Part shown: positions 1 through 8,006 of the stretch, piece after piece
Numbering within the stretch: the first letter of the stretch is position 1
Layout: every line of letters starts with the position of its first letter
DNA from: Adhaeribacter swui
GTDB lineage: Bacteria > Bacteroidota > Bacteroidia > Cytophagales > Hymenobacteraceae
NCBI RefSeq assembly: GCF_014217805.1
Contig: NZ_CP055156.1
Location: 4,656,585 to 4,720,584 of the forward strand
Length of the DNA stretch: 64,000 nucleotides
Direction: 5' to 3'
The notes under the pieces: generated by a model
What the model saw: the letters and a program-made list of their open reading frames with translations, nothing else
The model's database searches: none
Told to the model about the DNA's origin: nothing
Program-made: the position numbers and the translations under genes

Positions 1-219
1 GGGCTTTTTAGGCGTAGGCGTAAAAACCGGAAGTACAAAATTTTCCTGAGCAGAGGTGTTTGGGAAAAAATTTTGGCCGCAACTGTGGCAGTGTCCGAAT
101 GCCGGGTTAGGTACACCATCCAGGATAATAGGCGAAAATTTACCGTCCCGGTTATTCTTTCCGCACGGGCAGGTAGGAGCTACCTTATACCGGTTCGACT
201 GCACAAATTTAAAAATCAT
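1..219 (-). CDS. N-terminus of a DUF6371/PG0870-like zinc-ribbon protein (partial, runs off the window)
   Basis: An open frame on the minus strand starts at ATG 219-217 and stays open for 73 codons to the first base of the window, so the gene continues outside. The N-terminus reads MIFKFVQSNRYKVAPTCPCG, then has an N-R-D-G-K-F segment and a second cysteine pair in F-G-H-C-H-S-C-G. The C-x-C (Cys17, Cys19) and C-x-x-C (Cys44, Cys47) pairs look like a zinc ribbon. This arrangement resembles the N-terminus of the Bacteroidota DUF6371 / PG0870-like proteins, often found in mobile or accessory regions; that family name is from memory. An AGAAGG purine stretch lies just upstream of the start. Function is unknown; nucleic-acid binding is a guess from the ribbon. 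Confidence 0.6.
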   Translation of the reverse strand, partial: MIFKFVQSNRYKVAPTCPCGKNNRDGKFSPIILDGVPNPAFGHCHSCGQNFFPNTSAQENFVLPVFTPTPKKP

Positions 220-626
220 AACCTTCTCATTCGTTAAGTAATAGTAAGCAATTCTCCTGGAACCCGGTAGGATAATAGCATAAAAGATAAAAGTTATTCT
301 ACTCAACCAGTCCCATTAATTTTTTATATCAAAGCTGGCGCGGGCGTCTTCGCTCGTGGCAACTAGCCGGTAGTTCCTCTGGCCAGACAAACCGATATAC
401 TAGAATAAAAAGCAAATCAGCAACAGAATTCCAACCGGCCAGAGGCCGAACATAAGCATTACGAGCGAGGACCCTCGCGATAGACTGTAAACAGAAGAGA
501 ATAGAAGAGGCGTGATTTGGCTCAGTAAATTTTTAAAATTTTAGCAGATAAACCCTACCCACTGCAGGAGAAGCACGCGTTATTTTATTACATTACAGGC
601 TAATGCGTACTTAAAATTAGAATCGT
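220..626. other. Divergent intergenic region with a long imperfect inverted repeat
   Basis: This 407-bp gap separates a leftward gene from a rightward one and must hold both promoters. No convincing ORF is present. The only clear structure is the inverted repeat at 346-472, listed separately. Confidence 0.5.
346..472. repeat. Imperfect inverted repeat, REP/MITE-like
   Basis: The left arm holds GTCTTCGCTCGT (346-357) and CCTCTGGCC (376-384). The right arm holds GGCCAGAGG (437-445) and ACGAGCGAGGAC (461-472). The inner 9-bp blocks are exact complements and the outer 12-bp blocks pair with one G-T mismatch. The central loop is about 52 bp. No transposase is present; it could be a REP-like hairpin, a small non-autonomous element or a structured leader. 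Confidence 0.5.
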
Positions 627-1781
627 ATGAAAGCCAAGTTATGGATTTTAACAGTTTGCTGTTGCGCTTTGGTATTAAGCATTCTGGCCTGGAAGCCCAA
701 CGCAACCCCAGCGCTTAACGCAGATAAAAAAGCGCCGGGTACCGGGCGCTACTTGTACGTGGCCGTGCCGGGCATCCGCGATTACCTGGGTTACGGCGGA
801 CACGGCATCCTGGTCTTTGATATGGATAACAACCATCAATTCGTAAAACGCATTAAAACAAAAGGATTGCGGGAAAATGGGAAGCCCTCCAACGTGAAAG
901 GCGTAGCCGTAAGTGTGCCGCTCAACAGCATTTACGTGAGTACCCTGCAATCGGTGCAACGCATCGATTTAACTACCGACAAAATTATCTGGGAAAAACC
1001 GTACGTGGGTGGCGCCGACCGCATGGCCATTTCGCCGGACGGTAAAATTATGTACTTACCTTCGCTGGAAAATACGTTCTGGAATGTGGTGGATTGCGAA
1101 ACGGGTAATATTTTAAAAAAAATAGAAGTAGTGGGCCGGGCGCATAATACCATTTACGGGCCTTCGGGCAAATACGCTTACCTCGCCGATATTGCCTCGC
1201 CTTTGCTGCACGTAGCCGATACCAAAACCCATACCATCGTGAAAAAAGTAGGTCCGTTTGGCCGCGGCATCCGTCCGTTTACCATTAATAGCACCGAAAC
1301 GCTGGCCTTTGTTACGGTAGATAGTTTGCTGGGCTTTGAAGTAGGCGATTTAAAAACCGGTAAATTGCTCGAACGCAAAGTGGTAGAAGGTTGGAACAAA
1401 GGGCCCGTGCGGCGCCACGGCAATCCCAGCCACGGCATTGGCTTAACCCCCGACGAAAAAGAAATCTGGCTTGCCGATGGCCATAACATGCGCCTGCACG
1501 TTTTTAGCGCCACGCCGCCGTACCAGCAGCTTACCACCATTCCCCTGCAAGACATGCCCGGCTGGATCACCTTCAGTATGGACGGCAAATACGCTTACCC
1601 ATCTAGTGGCGAAGTAATCGACGTAAAAACCCGTAAAACTTTACTTACCCTGCAAGACGAAAATTACAACAACGTGTCCAGTGAGAAAATGGTGGAAGTG
1701 CACCTGGTTAACAACAAAGCCGTAAAAGCTGGCGACCAGTTCGGCATTGGCCGGGCCACTACCCGGAAGCCCGATTTTTAA
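627..1781 (+). CDS. Exported YncE-like (YVTN-type) beta-propeller protein
   Basis: The 384-residue product starts with a short basic segment and a hydrophobic stretch (about residues 5-22), consistent with a signal peptide or anchor. The mature part shows repeated blade signatures such as Y-V-A-V-P-G, I-Y-V-S-T, M-A-I-S-P-D-G-K and H-G-I-G-L-T-P-D-E-K, typical of YncE/YVTN-family seven-bladed propellers. Such proteins are usually periplasmic or extracellular and bind ligands or partners. No enzyme motif was recognised, so substrate and role are open. It stands alone, between the inverted repeat and a cold-shock gene. Confidence 0.75.
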   Translation: MKAKLWILTVCCCALVLSILAWKPNATPALNADKKAPGTGRYLYVAVPGIRDYLGYGGHGILVFDMDNNHQFVKRIKTKGLRENGKPSNVKGVAVSVPLNSIYVSTLQSVQRIDLTTDKIIWEKPYVGGADRMAISPDGKIMYLPSLENTFWNVVDCETGNILKKIEVVGRAHNTIYGPSGKYAYLADIASPLLHVADTKTHTIVKKVGPFGRGIRPFTINSTETLAFVTVDSLLGFEVGDLKTGKLLERKVVEGWNKGPVRRHGNPSHGIGLTPDEKEIWLADGHNMRLHVFSATPPYQQLTTIPLQDMPGWITFSMDGKYAYPSSGEVIDVKTRKTLLTLQDENYNNVSSEKMVEVHLVNNKAVKAGDQFGIGRATTRKPDF

Positions 1782-2058
1782 AAAATTAAAATTCAGAATG
1801 GATTCAGTCAGAGCGTTTCCAAAATAGCTATCTGGTAGTAAGTCGTTTTTATAGTTGATGGCACTAATTAACCACTGCAGTAAATTGAAATAAATAATTT
1901 TTAAAAAAGTTTCACGGCTAGCTAAACCGGGTATACCACTCCACAAGAGTGTTTTACAAACTTAATAAGGGAGTTATGGTACATTTTTAAGTTGCCATTG
2001 AAAAAAAGAAATGAACCTTAATGGCTAAATACCTGTAGTAAGTATATAACAATATTAT

Positions 2059-2250
2059 ATGAATAACGGAACAGTAAAATTTTTTAATAACCTGAAGGGA
2101 TTTGGGTTCATCAAAGGAGCAGATTCAGATCAGGATTATTTTGTCCACGTTTCGGGCTTATTACAAGACATCAGAGAAAACGACCAGGTTACTTTTGATT
2201 TGCAAGAAGGTAAAAAAGGACCAAACGCCATAAATGTGAAGTTAGCTTAG
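2059..2250 (+). CDS. cspA: Cold-shock domain protein (CspA family)
   Basis: The 63-residue protein is a single cold-shock domain. It begins with N-G-T-V-K-F-F-N and carries the RNP1 motif K-G-F-G-F-I (about residues 13-18) and an RNP2-like motif Y-F-V-H-V (about residues 27-31). Family members bind single-stranded RNA or DNA and act as RNA chaperones. The length is typical of CspA. An AT-rich untranslated leader precedes it and a strong hairpin terminator follows, so it is monocistronic. The symbol reflects the family, not a proven orthologue. Confidence 0.93.
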   Translation: MNNGTVKFFNNLKGFGFIKGADSDQDYFVHVSGLLQDIRENDQVTFDLQEGKKGPNAINVKLA

Positions 2251-2270
2251 TCTAATCCATAAGAATAAAC

Positions 2271-2304
2271 AAAAGCCTTACCCACGGTAAGGCTTTTTTA
2301 TTTT
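2271..2304 (+). terminator. Intrinsic terminator after the cold-shock gene
   Basis: AAAGCCTTACC (2272-2282) pairs with GGTAAGGCTTT (2286-2296) around a 3-base loop, and the stem runs into a T-rich tract. It lies about 20 bp after the stop codon of the cold-shock gene. Confidence 0.9.
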
Positions 2305-2369
2305 ACTCTTTTCATCAACCGTTTAAGATAAAATAGTAATGCAACGGAATTTAATTAAAAAACAAATAC

Positions 2370-2597
2370 ATGAACAGAAGATATTTAGTAGATAGCACTA
2401 CTCGGGAGTATTTATGCGTGGCTTTGCAAAAAGGAAGTGACTGGACACCCAACAACGAAAAGTTTCTCCCGCAATTTTTAGATTCCCGACCGGAAAAAGA
2501 CCGTCCCGATTTTGAATTACTTTCCGGCGAATACAACGACAATTCTTTTTTTGAAAAATGGATTCGTAACGGCACTAACTACAAACTTCAAGGCTAG
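2370..2597 (+). CDS. Small hypothetical protein, 75 residues
   Basis: The product starts MNRRYLVDSTTREYLCVALQ and is soluble and charged, with no signal peptide or membrane segment. It lies after the cold-shock terminator and before another small gene. No family was recognised. An overlapping minus-strand frame exists, but this strand gives the more protein-like composition and matches the neighbouring orientation. Confidence 0.55.
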   Translation: MNRRYLVDSTTREYLCVALQKGSDWTPNNEKFLPQFLDSRPEKDRPDFELLSGEYNDNSFFEKWIRNGTNYKLQG

Positions 2598-2685
2598 TAG
2601 CAGTTAAATCAATAGTTGAAAATAGGAGGAGTTTAGCTGAATTAGCTATTTAGTTTAGGGTGTGGTATTACAAAAACCAGTTGTT

Positions 2686-2946
2686 ATGGAAGAAAAACAA
2701 GGTATCTTGGCCTTAGAAGATGTTAAAAAAGAAATTCTGGAGTTTTGCTTACTGGCCCACGACCGGGAAGAAATCCTGACACATATTAATCTGGATTGTA
2801 ATCCGGTTAATTACACCCGCTACATTGGGGCCTTGCTGTCTAACCGGTATTTAAAAACCAATTTACTCGACAAACGAAGGTCGCGGCAGGAAAAATACCT
2901 GGTTACTCAAAAAGGATTAAACTACCTGAAAGCAATTGCCTATTAA
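2686..2946 (+). CDS. Small winged-helix-like protein, 86 residues
   Basis: The ATG at 2686 is preferred over the upstream GTG at 2662, which would add eight residues. The sequence has an N-terminal helix rich in E and K, a helix-turn-helix-like middle part (D-R-E-E-I-L-T-H-I onward), and a C-terminal wing-like tail ending with K-Y-L-V-T-Q-K-G-L-N-Y-L. This resembles small archaeal-type winged-helix DNA-binding domains. Targets are unknown. A strong bidirectional terminator follows. Confidence 0.6.
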   Translation: MEEKQGILALEDVKKEILEFCLLAHDREEILTHINLDCNPVNYTRYIGALLSNRYLKTNLLDKRRSRQEKYLVTQKGLNYLKAIAY

Positions 2947-3052
2947 GTTTAATTCCAGGTAAGTCCACGATAACTTCACCTATGGATTAATTTTTATTGC
3001 ATCCCTTATCATAAAATAAAAAATTTAAAAATCAGACTGATTTTGGATAGAC

Positions 3053-3090
3053 AAAAGCCAGGTGCACGATTTATGCACCTGGCATTTTAG
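3053..3090. terminator. Bidirectional terminator between convergent genes
   Basis: GCCAGGTGCA (3057-3066) pairs perfectly with TGCACCTGGC (3074-3083) around a 7-base loop, with A-rich and T-rich flanks. It separates the rightward winged-helix gene from the leftward LA_2272-repeat gene and can serve both. Confidence 0.85.
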
Positions 3091-3135
3091 TGATTTTTTA
3101 AAAATTTACCAGATAATAGCATTTAAATTGGGAGG

Positions 3136-4164
3136 TTACCATATCCATTGCAAACCACCCGTGCCGCCTACATAAAGCGCTTTCAGGTTGTTACCGGAAG
3201 TGTGGTCCCAGATGTAATGCTCCGTCAGGCTTTTTCCATCGGGTGTGTTTGTTTGAATAAAGTTAACGCTGGGGCCGGCAAATATTTCCAGGTTCGGACT
3301 GATTTTAAAAGCGGGCATCAGGCGTAGGGCCGAGCGGGAGTAATTGCCTTTTTTAAAATCGCTTAAGTTTACTGTTACCGCTTCGGCATTTACCCGGAAC
3401 CGTTTTCCTTTGCCGATGTGGGCGCCAATACCTCCTTCCAAAGCGTATTTATCATCTGAATTTTTAAAATTATAACCTACCCCGAGGATACCGTACAGCA
3501 CCCGGCCACCCGACCGGAAAGTAGCTAAAGTTGTAAGGGTTTCGTCGATGCTGATGCCCACGCTTTTTTCGCCGTTTTTAATAATATTAATGATGCCAAT
3601 CGGGTAGTCGCTGCTATCGGCTATGTTTACCAAGCCCGCCAGTTGCACGCCTTTTACCTTTTTAGCTTTATTTACTAAACCGGCAATCTGCACGCCATCC
3701 ACCGTTTCGGCAGTATTAATTAATCCGGCCAATTGCGCGCCTTTTACCCGGTTGCGAGCAATATTAGTTAAACCAGCCACCTGAAAACCAGCGGCGCTAT
3801 CATAAGTATTGACTACGCCTGCTATTAGTAAACCTCTAGAGCTACCACCCAAATGGTTCGATACGCCGGCAATTTGAAAACCAGAGGCATTTTCTTTTAT
3901 TACGTTCGTTACGCCCCCAATGGTTAAACCTTTTTCGGCGCGCGATACTCCCGCAATGGCGTTTAAAGAAAACACGTTGGTGTATTGGGCAGCCTGTACT
4001 CCGTGGTTGCTGATCGGGTAAAACAAACCCACGTGAATAGAACGTTGCTCGTTTGTTTGCCCTTGGGCCACCAAAGCGGCCGCTAAAAATAAAATACTCA
4101 GGAAAGTTTTAAAGCAAACAAAAATAGAAGTACGGTTACTGGTTTTTAATTTAGAAGAAATCAT
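3136..4164 (-). CDS. LA_2272-type surface-repeat outer-membrane protein (no STN domain)
   Basis: I chose the ATG at 4164. The longer frame from 4194 begins inside the promoter-like element at 4192-4220, whose -10-like part would then cover the start codon. The product (about 342 residues) has a Sec signal ending near A-L-V-A-Q-G-Q. About seven repeats of roughly 20 residues follow, with consensus G-x-Q-x-A-G-L-x-N (for example G-F-Q-V-A-G-L-T-N, G-V-Q-I-A-G-L-V-N). The C-terminal half has alternating beta-strand character, like a small barrel. It resembles the LA_2272 surface-repeat family; biochemical function is unknown. It resembles the C-terminal part of the 614-residue neighbour and probably answers to the nearby ECF sigma factor. 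Confidence 0.75.
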   Translation of the reverse strand: MISSKLKTSNRTSIFVCFKTFLSILFLAAALVAQGQTNEQRSIHVGLFYPISNHGVQAAQYTNVFSLNAIAGVSRAEKGLTIGGVTNVIKENASGFQIAGVSNHLGGSSRGLLIAGVVNTYDSAAGFQVAGLTNIARNRVKGAQLAGLINTAETVDGVQIAGLVNKAKKVKGVQLAGLVNIADSSDYPIGIINIIKNGEKSVGISIDETLTTLATFRSGGRVLYGILGVGYNFKNSDDKYALEGGIGAHIGKGKRFRVNAEAVTVNLSDFKKGNYSRSALRLMPAFKISPNLEIFAGPSVNFIQTNTPDGKSLTEHYIWDHTSGNNLKALYVGGTGGLQWIW

Positions 4165-4191
4165 AAGGGTAGTTGTTTTGTAAGTTTTAAT

Positions 4192-4220
4192 CATGACAAC
4201 TACCCACGCTTTTACCCCTA
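4192..4220 (-). promoter_or_regulatory. Putative ECF-sigma promoter, copy 1
   Basis: Read on the minus strand the element is TAGGGGTAAA, ten variable bases, then GTTGTCATG. The same two blocks with exactly the same 10-bp spacing occur at 8618-8646 in front of another leftward gene. Block sizes and spacing fit a -35/-10 pair read by an extracytoplasmic-function sigma factor, and one is encoded between the two genes. Assignment to that sigma factor is inference. Confidence 0.65.
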
Positions 4221-4346
4221 TGCACTCTTGTTAATTCTTTTTACTTTATTTTAAATAGTTATTAACTACAAAGCTGTTTTGTATCTGGTTTAAAACAAAG
4301 CTGCTTGCCAGAAGCCATCGCTGCCCATTTAAAATGCATTGCATTG

Positions 4347-4366
4347 CCGCCAGCTTAAGCTGGCGG
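4347..4366. repeat. Perfect 20-bp palindrome in the intergenic gap
   Basis: CCGCCAGCTTAAGCTGGCGG is its own reverse complement. It sits in the 238-bp gap downstream of the STN/LA_2272 gene and upstream of the second LA_2272 gene. It has no T-run, so it is not a standard terminator. It could be a REP-type hairpin, an mRNA-stabilising 3' end or a protein-binding site. Confidence 0.6.
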
Positions 4367-4433
4367 GTATTCATGAAAGGAAATAATGCTTCAGTAAAAA
4401 GCAGATTTTTAAATTTTTAAAAATTTAAAAATC

Positions 4434-6278
4434 CTAAAACAAAGAAATACCAGTTTCCCATCCCAGCCAGCCTTTTACATCGGAACTAAACGAAATGGTT
4501 GGGTAATTTTTAGGCGGTAAATTTTGGCTGAATTCGGCAGGAGTTAATTTGTTGGAGTTGGTAAAAAGCGAGAAAGTAGGGCCTGCAAATACACTAATTT
4601 TCTTGCCGCAGTTTACCTGCAGCTTGGCCTTGGTCCGGATGAAATCGTAAAATTTGTCTTGGTTCCGGAAGTACATATTTACCGAAGTTAATTCGGTAGA
4701 TAAAGCAAAACGCTTGCTGAGCAAAAAATCATGGCCTAAGCCAAATTCCAGATTATACCGTTTGGAGGTAGCCGGAGCTACATGTACGCCCGCACTAATA
4801 ATGCTGTATAAGGTAGCATTGCCGGTTTTTAAAGAAATATTGGTATTGGTTAGCTCATTGGCCGACAACGAAACTTTGCGGTAACCGCCTTTAATAAAAT
4901 TTAAAATTCCCAAACTGATACCCGCGGAAGAGTCGGCTTTATTTACGATACCTACCTGCAGCCCGCGTAGTTTTTTGGCGTAGTTATACAATCCGGCAAT
5001 TTGAATTCCGTGTATTTCACCGTGGCTAATATTTGCAAGTCCGCCTATTTGGGTGCCTTGTAGGTTTTTTCTGGAAATATTACCCAATCCGGCAATTTGC
5101 CAGCCTTTTATATCCTGGTTAACGATGTTTAACAAGCCGGCTACTTGTATGCCCTGCAACTGGCTTTTGCTGTAATTACTTATTCCGGCAATTTGAGCCC
5201 CGTTTACTGTTTTACTTGCTGTATTTATTAAGCCCGCGGCTTGCACGCCGGTATGGGTGCCTTTAGAGCGATTAAACAAACCGGCGGCTTGTACGCCGTT
5301 TACGTCGTGCAAAACGGTGTTGCTTAGGCCAGCAAACTGAACTCCACGCATGTTGCCGCCCACCATGTTAAACAAGCCGGCAGCCTGCATGAACTGCGCG
5401 TTTTTTTTATTAATGTTAAACGCGCCAGCCCATTCAACGCCATTTACCCCGGCGGTATATCCCCCTAAAACGTTCAGCGAAAACTTATTGACTACCTGGC
5501 TGCTGAGCATGCCGTGCGAACTTAAGCCGGGGGTTAAAGAAGCCTGAAATGGACTATTCGCAAAAAAGCCCGACAAATTCAGGCTTTGGATGCGTTGCCG
5601 GGAAGAAATTAGAAAACGGCCAAAACCGGTTCGTTCTACCTGCCTGGATTCCTCCGGATCATAGCCAAAAGCATTATTATTACCCGGCGTAATGGTTACC
5701 GATGACAGAATGTTTACAGTAATTTCCTGATAAAGTTCTTTGGTTACGGTTAGTGCCAGGCTGTGATCCTGGGTTTTTGCCTTAATTTTAAAAAATCCAT
5801 CTGCGTCGCTTAAAGTAGAAAGCAACAAGCGTTTTTCGTAAATGCTGGCGCCAGAAATTTGAGCGCCGGTTTGGGCATCTACCACGTGGCCGCTGATAAT
5901 ATAGCCGTGTTTCTTCTCCTGAATTTTATCGGTTTTTAAAAGTAACTGGTATGGAGCCGGTCTTAAAATAACGTAGCGTGGCGCTTCTTTATACTCAAAG
6001 TAACCGGGTAATATTTCATCCAGCACATCACGGATGCTTTGGTTCTGCGCCACTACCGTAACCAGGCTGTCTTCCGGAATAATGTTGCTGTTGTAAGAAA
6101 AGTAAAAATTGCCTTGTCGGCTTAATTCATCCAGGGCATCGGCCAGCCTTTGTTGCTGCACATTTACCGAAACCCGACGTGCTAAATTATTTTGGGCTGA
6201 AGTATTCTGGGCAAAAGCAAAAACAAACCATAATGCCGATATAAGCAGAAATAATCTGTTTGGTTTTGCCATGTACAA
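4434..6278 (-). CDS. STN-domain protein with carboxypeptidase-regulatory-like domain and LA_2272 surface repeats
   Basis: The 614-residue product has a signal peptide (about 1-29) and an STN (secretin/TonB N-terminal short) domain at about 33-105, recognisable from L-A-D-A-L-D-E-L-S-R-Q and the F-S-Y-N-S-N segment. A CarboxypepD_reg-like beta-sandwich (about 128-200, G-H-V-V-D-A-Q-T-G) follows. Then come about ten G-x-Q-x-A-G-L-x-N repeats (about 270-455) and a beta-rich C-terminus. It begins 7 bp after the FecR gene, so it is in the sigma/FecR operon. In classical Fec-type signalling an STN domain of a TonB receptor contacts FecR; here the STN domain is on a repeat protein without a recognisable TonB plug and barrel. 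A role as signal input is inferred. Confidence 0.8.
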   Translation of the reverse strand: MYMAKPNRLFLLISALWFVFAFAQNTSAQNNLARRVSVNVQQQRLADALDELSRQGNFYFSYNSNIIPEDSLVTVVAQNQSIRDVLDEILPGYFEYKEAPRYVILRPAPYQLLLKTDKIQEKKHGYIISGHVVDAQTGAQISGASIYEKRLLLSTLSDADGFFKIKAKTQDHSLALTVTKELYQEITVNILSSVTITPGNNNAFGYDPEESRQVERTGFGRFLISSRQRIQSLNLSGFFANSPFQASLTPGLSSHGMLSSQVVNKFSLNVLGGYTAGVNGVEWAGAFNINKKNAQFMQAAGLFNMVGGNMRGVQFAGLSNTVLHDVNGVQAAGLFNRSKGTHTGVQAAGLINTASKTVNGAQIAGISNYSKSQLQGIQVAGLLNIVNQDIKGWQIAGLGNISRKNLQGTQIGGLANISHGEIHGIQIAGLYNYAKKLRGLQVGIVNKADSSAGISLGILNFIKGGYRKVSLSANELTNTNISLKTGNATLYSIISAGVHVAPATSKRYNLEFGLGHDFLLSKRFALSTELTSVNMYFRNQDKFYDFIRTKAKLQVNCGKKISVFAGPTFSLFTNSNKLTPAEFSQNLPPKNYPTISFSSDVKGWLGWETGISLF

Positions 6279-6284
6279 AGGTAA

Positions 6285-7277
6285 TTATTTCAAAATAATC
6301 TCATCGCCTCTTTTTTCAACCTGTAAGCCAACCGTTTGGCTAATAACGTTCAGGTTGTCTTGGAGCGATTGATTTTCAAAAATAAAGGTACTGGTAAGCG
6401 GCACGTCGCGCAACTCTTTTCGGGCAATTACAATGTTGGCGTTGTATGCTTCATTCATTACTTCAATCAACCGCCACAGAGGCGTATTGTTGGCTATAAA
6501 TTTCTTGCTGCGGTAATAAGTATATAATTGATCTGTAGTTTTAGCTTTGATTAGTTTCGCCTCGCCGGCATGTACCACCACCATTTCTTTCGGCGTTAAA
6601 CTCACCGCTTGGGCTTGCTTGCTAACCTGTACCTTACCAGTTTCCACAATTACTTCGGTAGCTTGGGGACTGGTTTTTACGTTAAACGAGGTGCCTACCA
6701 CTTGTACGGTTACTTCGTTTACTTTTACCCGAAATGGCTTGGCTTTATCGGGAGTAACGTTAAAAAAAGCTTCTCCCTCGAGTAATGCTACTTCCCGGGA
6801 GTTTCCTGTAAATTGCTCTGGGTAGCTAAACTGGCTGTTTTTATTCAGGGTGATTACTGAACCATCGGGTAGAGTATCGATTAAAGTATTTTGGGTAGTT
6901 TTTAAATTTATTTGAGCGTACGATACTTGGTTTTGCCGGGAAAACATTAAATAGGTAGCCCAGGCACCCACGGATACAAACAGTATAACCGCCGCTACCT
7001 GCAGCCAGTTAAAGCTACTGGTTTTAGGCACCGCTATTGGGCGAATAACGGCTTCCGGGGGTTCTTGTTGCGCTCTTTTTTGCTTAAACCGTTGCCAGGC
7101 TTCGTGTTCATTCACGGTACTTTTTAAAGCCAGTTGTTTACTGGTATCCCAAATTAGTTTAAAATGGGCAAATTTCTTTTTGTTATCCTCGCTCAGCGCC
7201 AGCCATTGCGTAATGTTAGTATTTTCTTCGGGAGTGGTTTCGCCCAGCAGGTATTTTGTCAGCAACTCGTCGTTCAT
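6285..7277 (-). CDS. FecR-family anti-sigma factor
   Basis: The 330-residue protein has an N-terminal cytoplasmic part with L-L-G-E-T-T-P-E-E-N and a conserved tryptophan. A single membrane segment follows (about residues 92-112, V-A-A-V-I-L-F-V-S-V-G-A-W), then a periplasmic FecR domain with L-P-D-G-S-V-I-T-L-N and E-G-E-A-F-F-N-V. The C-terminal DUF4974-like part ends with residues typical of STN-interacting FecR proteins. It would hold the ECF sigma factor at the membrane and release it on an outer-membrane signal. It lies 11 bp downstream of the sigma gene and 6 bp upstream of the STN/LA_2272 gene. Confidence 0.93.
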   Translation of the reverse strand: MNDELLTKYLLGETTPEENTNITQWLALSEDNKKKFAHFKLIWDTSKQLALKSTVNEHEAWQRFKQKRAQQEPPEAVIRPIAVPKTSSFNWLQVAAVILFVSVGAWATYLMFSRQNQVSYAQINLKTTQNTLIDTLPDGSVITLNKNSQFSYPEQFTGNSREVALLEGEAFFNVTPDKAKPFRVKVNEVTVQVVGTSFNVKTSPQATEVIVETGKVQVSKQAQAVSLTPKEMVVVHAGEAKLIKAKTTDQLYTYYRSKKFIANNTPLWRLIEVMNEAYNANIVIARKELRDVPLTSTFIFENQSLQDNLNVISQTVGLQVEKRGDEIILK

Positions 7278-7288
7278 GGCCCTCTAAT

Positions 7289-7903
7289 CTAAAATGTAAT
7301 ATGGTTACTCAACAGCATTAAAATTAAAGGCAGAAAATCTACCAGTTTTAAGCGTAATAATTTTAATGCTTTGCCCATTTGGTTTTCCACGGTTTTAATC
7401 GATAAGTTCAGGTGATCGGCAATTTCCTGGTATTTTAGTTCTTCGAAACGGCTCAACTGAAAAATAGTACGGCATTGTTCGGGCAGTTCGGTAAGGGCAC
7501 GTTGCAACTGGTTTTCCAGCTCGCTTAACTGCACCCGGTTGGCGGCGTTGTCGGATTCGTTTTTCATCTGGTAAACCTGGTGGTTCTGGTATTTTAATTT
7601 TACTTTCTGGTGCTTCAGGTAGTTCAGGCTATCGTTGTAAACCGAGCGGTACAAATACGCTTTCAGGTTGGTTTGCAAATCCAGGGTTTCTTTCTTTTCC
7701 CAGAGCCGTAAAAACAAGGCTTGTACAATTTCTTCGGCTGTTTCCTGATCTTTCACGATGGTGAAGGCATAGGCATGCAGCGCTTTGAAATGGGTTTTAA
7801 ACACTTGTTCAAAAGCCAATTCATCGCCTTCTATTAACAACCCGATTAGTTCGGCATTTGTAAATTCGGTGCGTTCCACTACAAGACAATTACTTAGCAT
7901 CAA
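7289..7903 (-). CDS. ECF RNA polymerase sigma factor (FecI-like, Bacteroidota type)
   Basis: The 204-residue protein has sigma region 2 at about 25-95 (A-F-E-Q-V-F-K-T-H-F, then A-E-E-I-V-Q-A-L-F-L-R-L-W) and sigma region 4 at about 130-185 (L-P-E-Q-C-R-T-I-F, Y-Q-E-I-A-D-H-L-N-L-S, K-T-V-E-N-Q-M-G-K-A-L). A short hydrophobic tail follows. It is first in a three-gene operon with FecR and the STN/LA_2272 protein. The start could be either of two adjacent ATG codons. The likely targets are the two genes carrying the paired promoter element at 4192-4220 and 8618-8646. Confidence 0.94.
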   Translation of the reverse strand: MMLSNCLVVERTEFTNAELIGLLIEGDELAFEQVFKTHFKALHAYAFTIVKDQETAEEIVQALFLRLWEKKETLDLQTNLKAYLYRSVYNDSLNYLKHQKVKLKYQNHQVYQMKNESDNAANRVQLSELENQLQRALTELPEQCRTIFQLSRFEELKYQEIADHLNLSIKTVENQMGKALKLLRLKLVDFLPLILMLLSNHITF

Positions 7904-7951
7904 ATATATTTTATTTTATCATGCCCACGATACAGAAGCATCAGATAGCAA

Positions 7952-7990
7952 CCGGAAAAGGTTATTGGTGGAGGTAATAACCTTTTCCGG
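7952..7990. terminator. Strong hairpin between the barrel-protein gene and the sigma operon
   Basis: CCGGAAAAGGTTATT (7952-7966) pairs perfectly with AATAACCTTTTCCGG (7976-7990) around a 9-base loop. It lies 17 bp after the stop of the leftward barrel-protein gene. No long T-run follows on the minus strand, so it may be a weak terminator or a 3'-end stabiliser that limits read-through into the sigma operon. Confidence 0.65.
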
Positions 7991-8006
7991 AAAATTAAAA
8001 AGCTGA

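Noticed and set aside
56-241. 61-codon plus-strand frame
   Set aside because: The opposite strand encodes the zinc-ribbon protein with conserved cysteine motifs.
331-346. 16-base match to 15161-15176 (ATCAAAGCTGGCGCGG)
   Set aside because: About one such match is expected by chance in a window of this size, and one copy is inside coding sequence.
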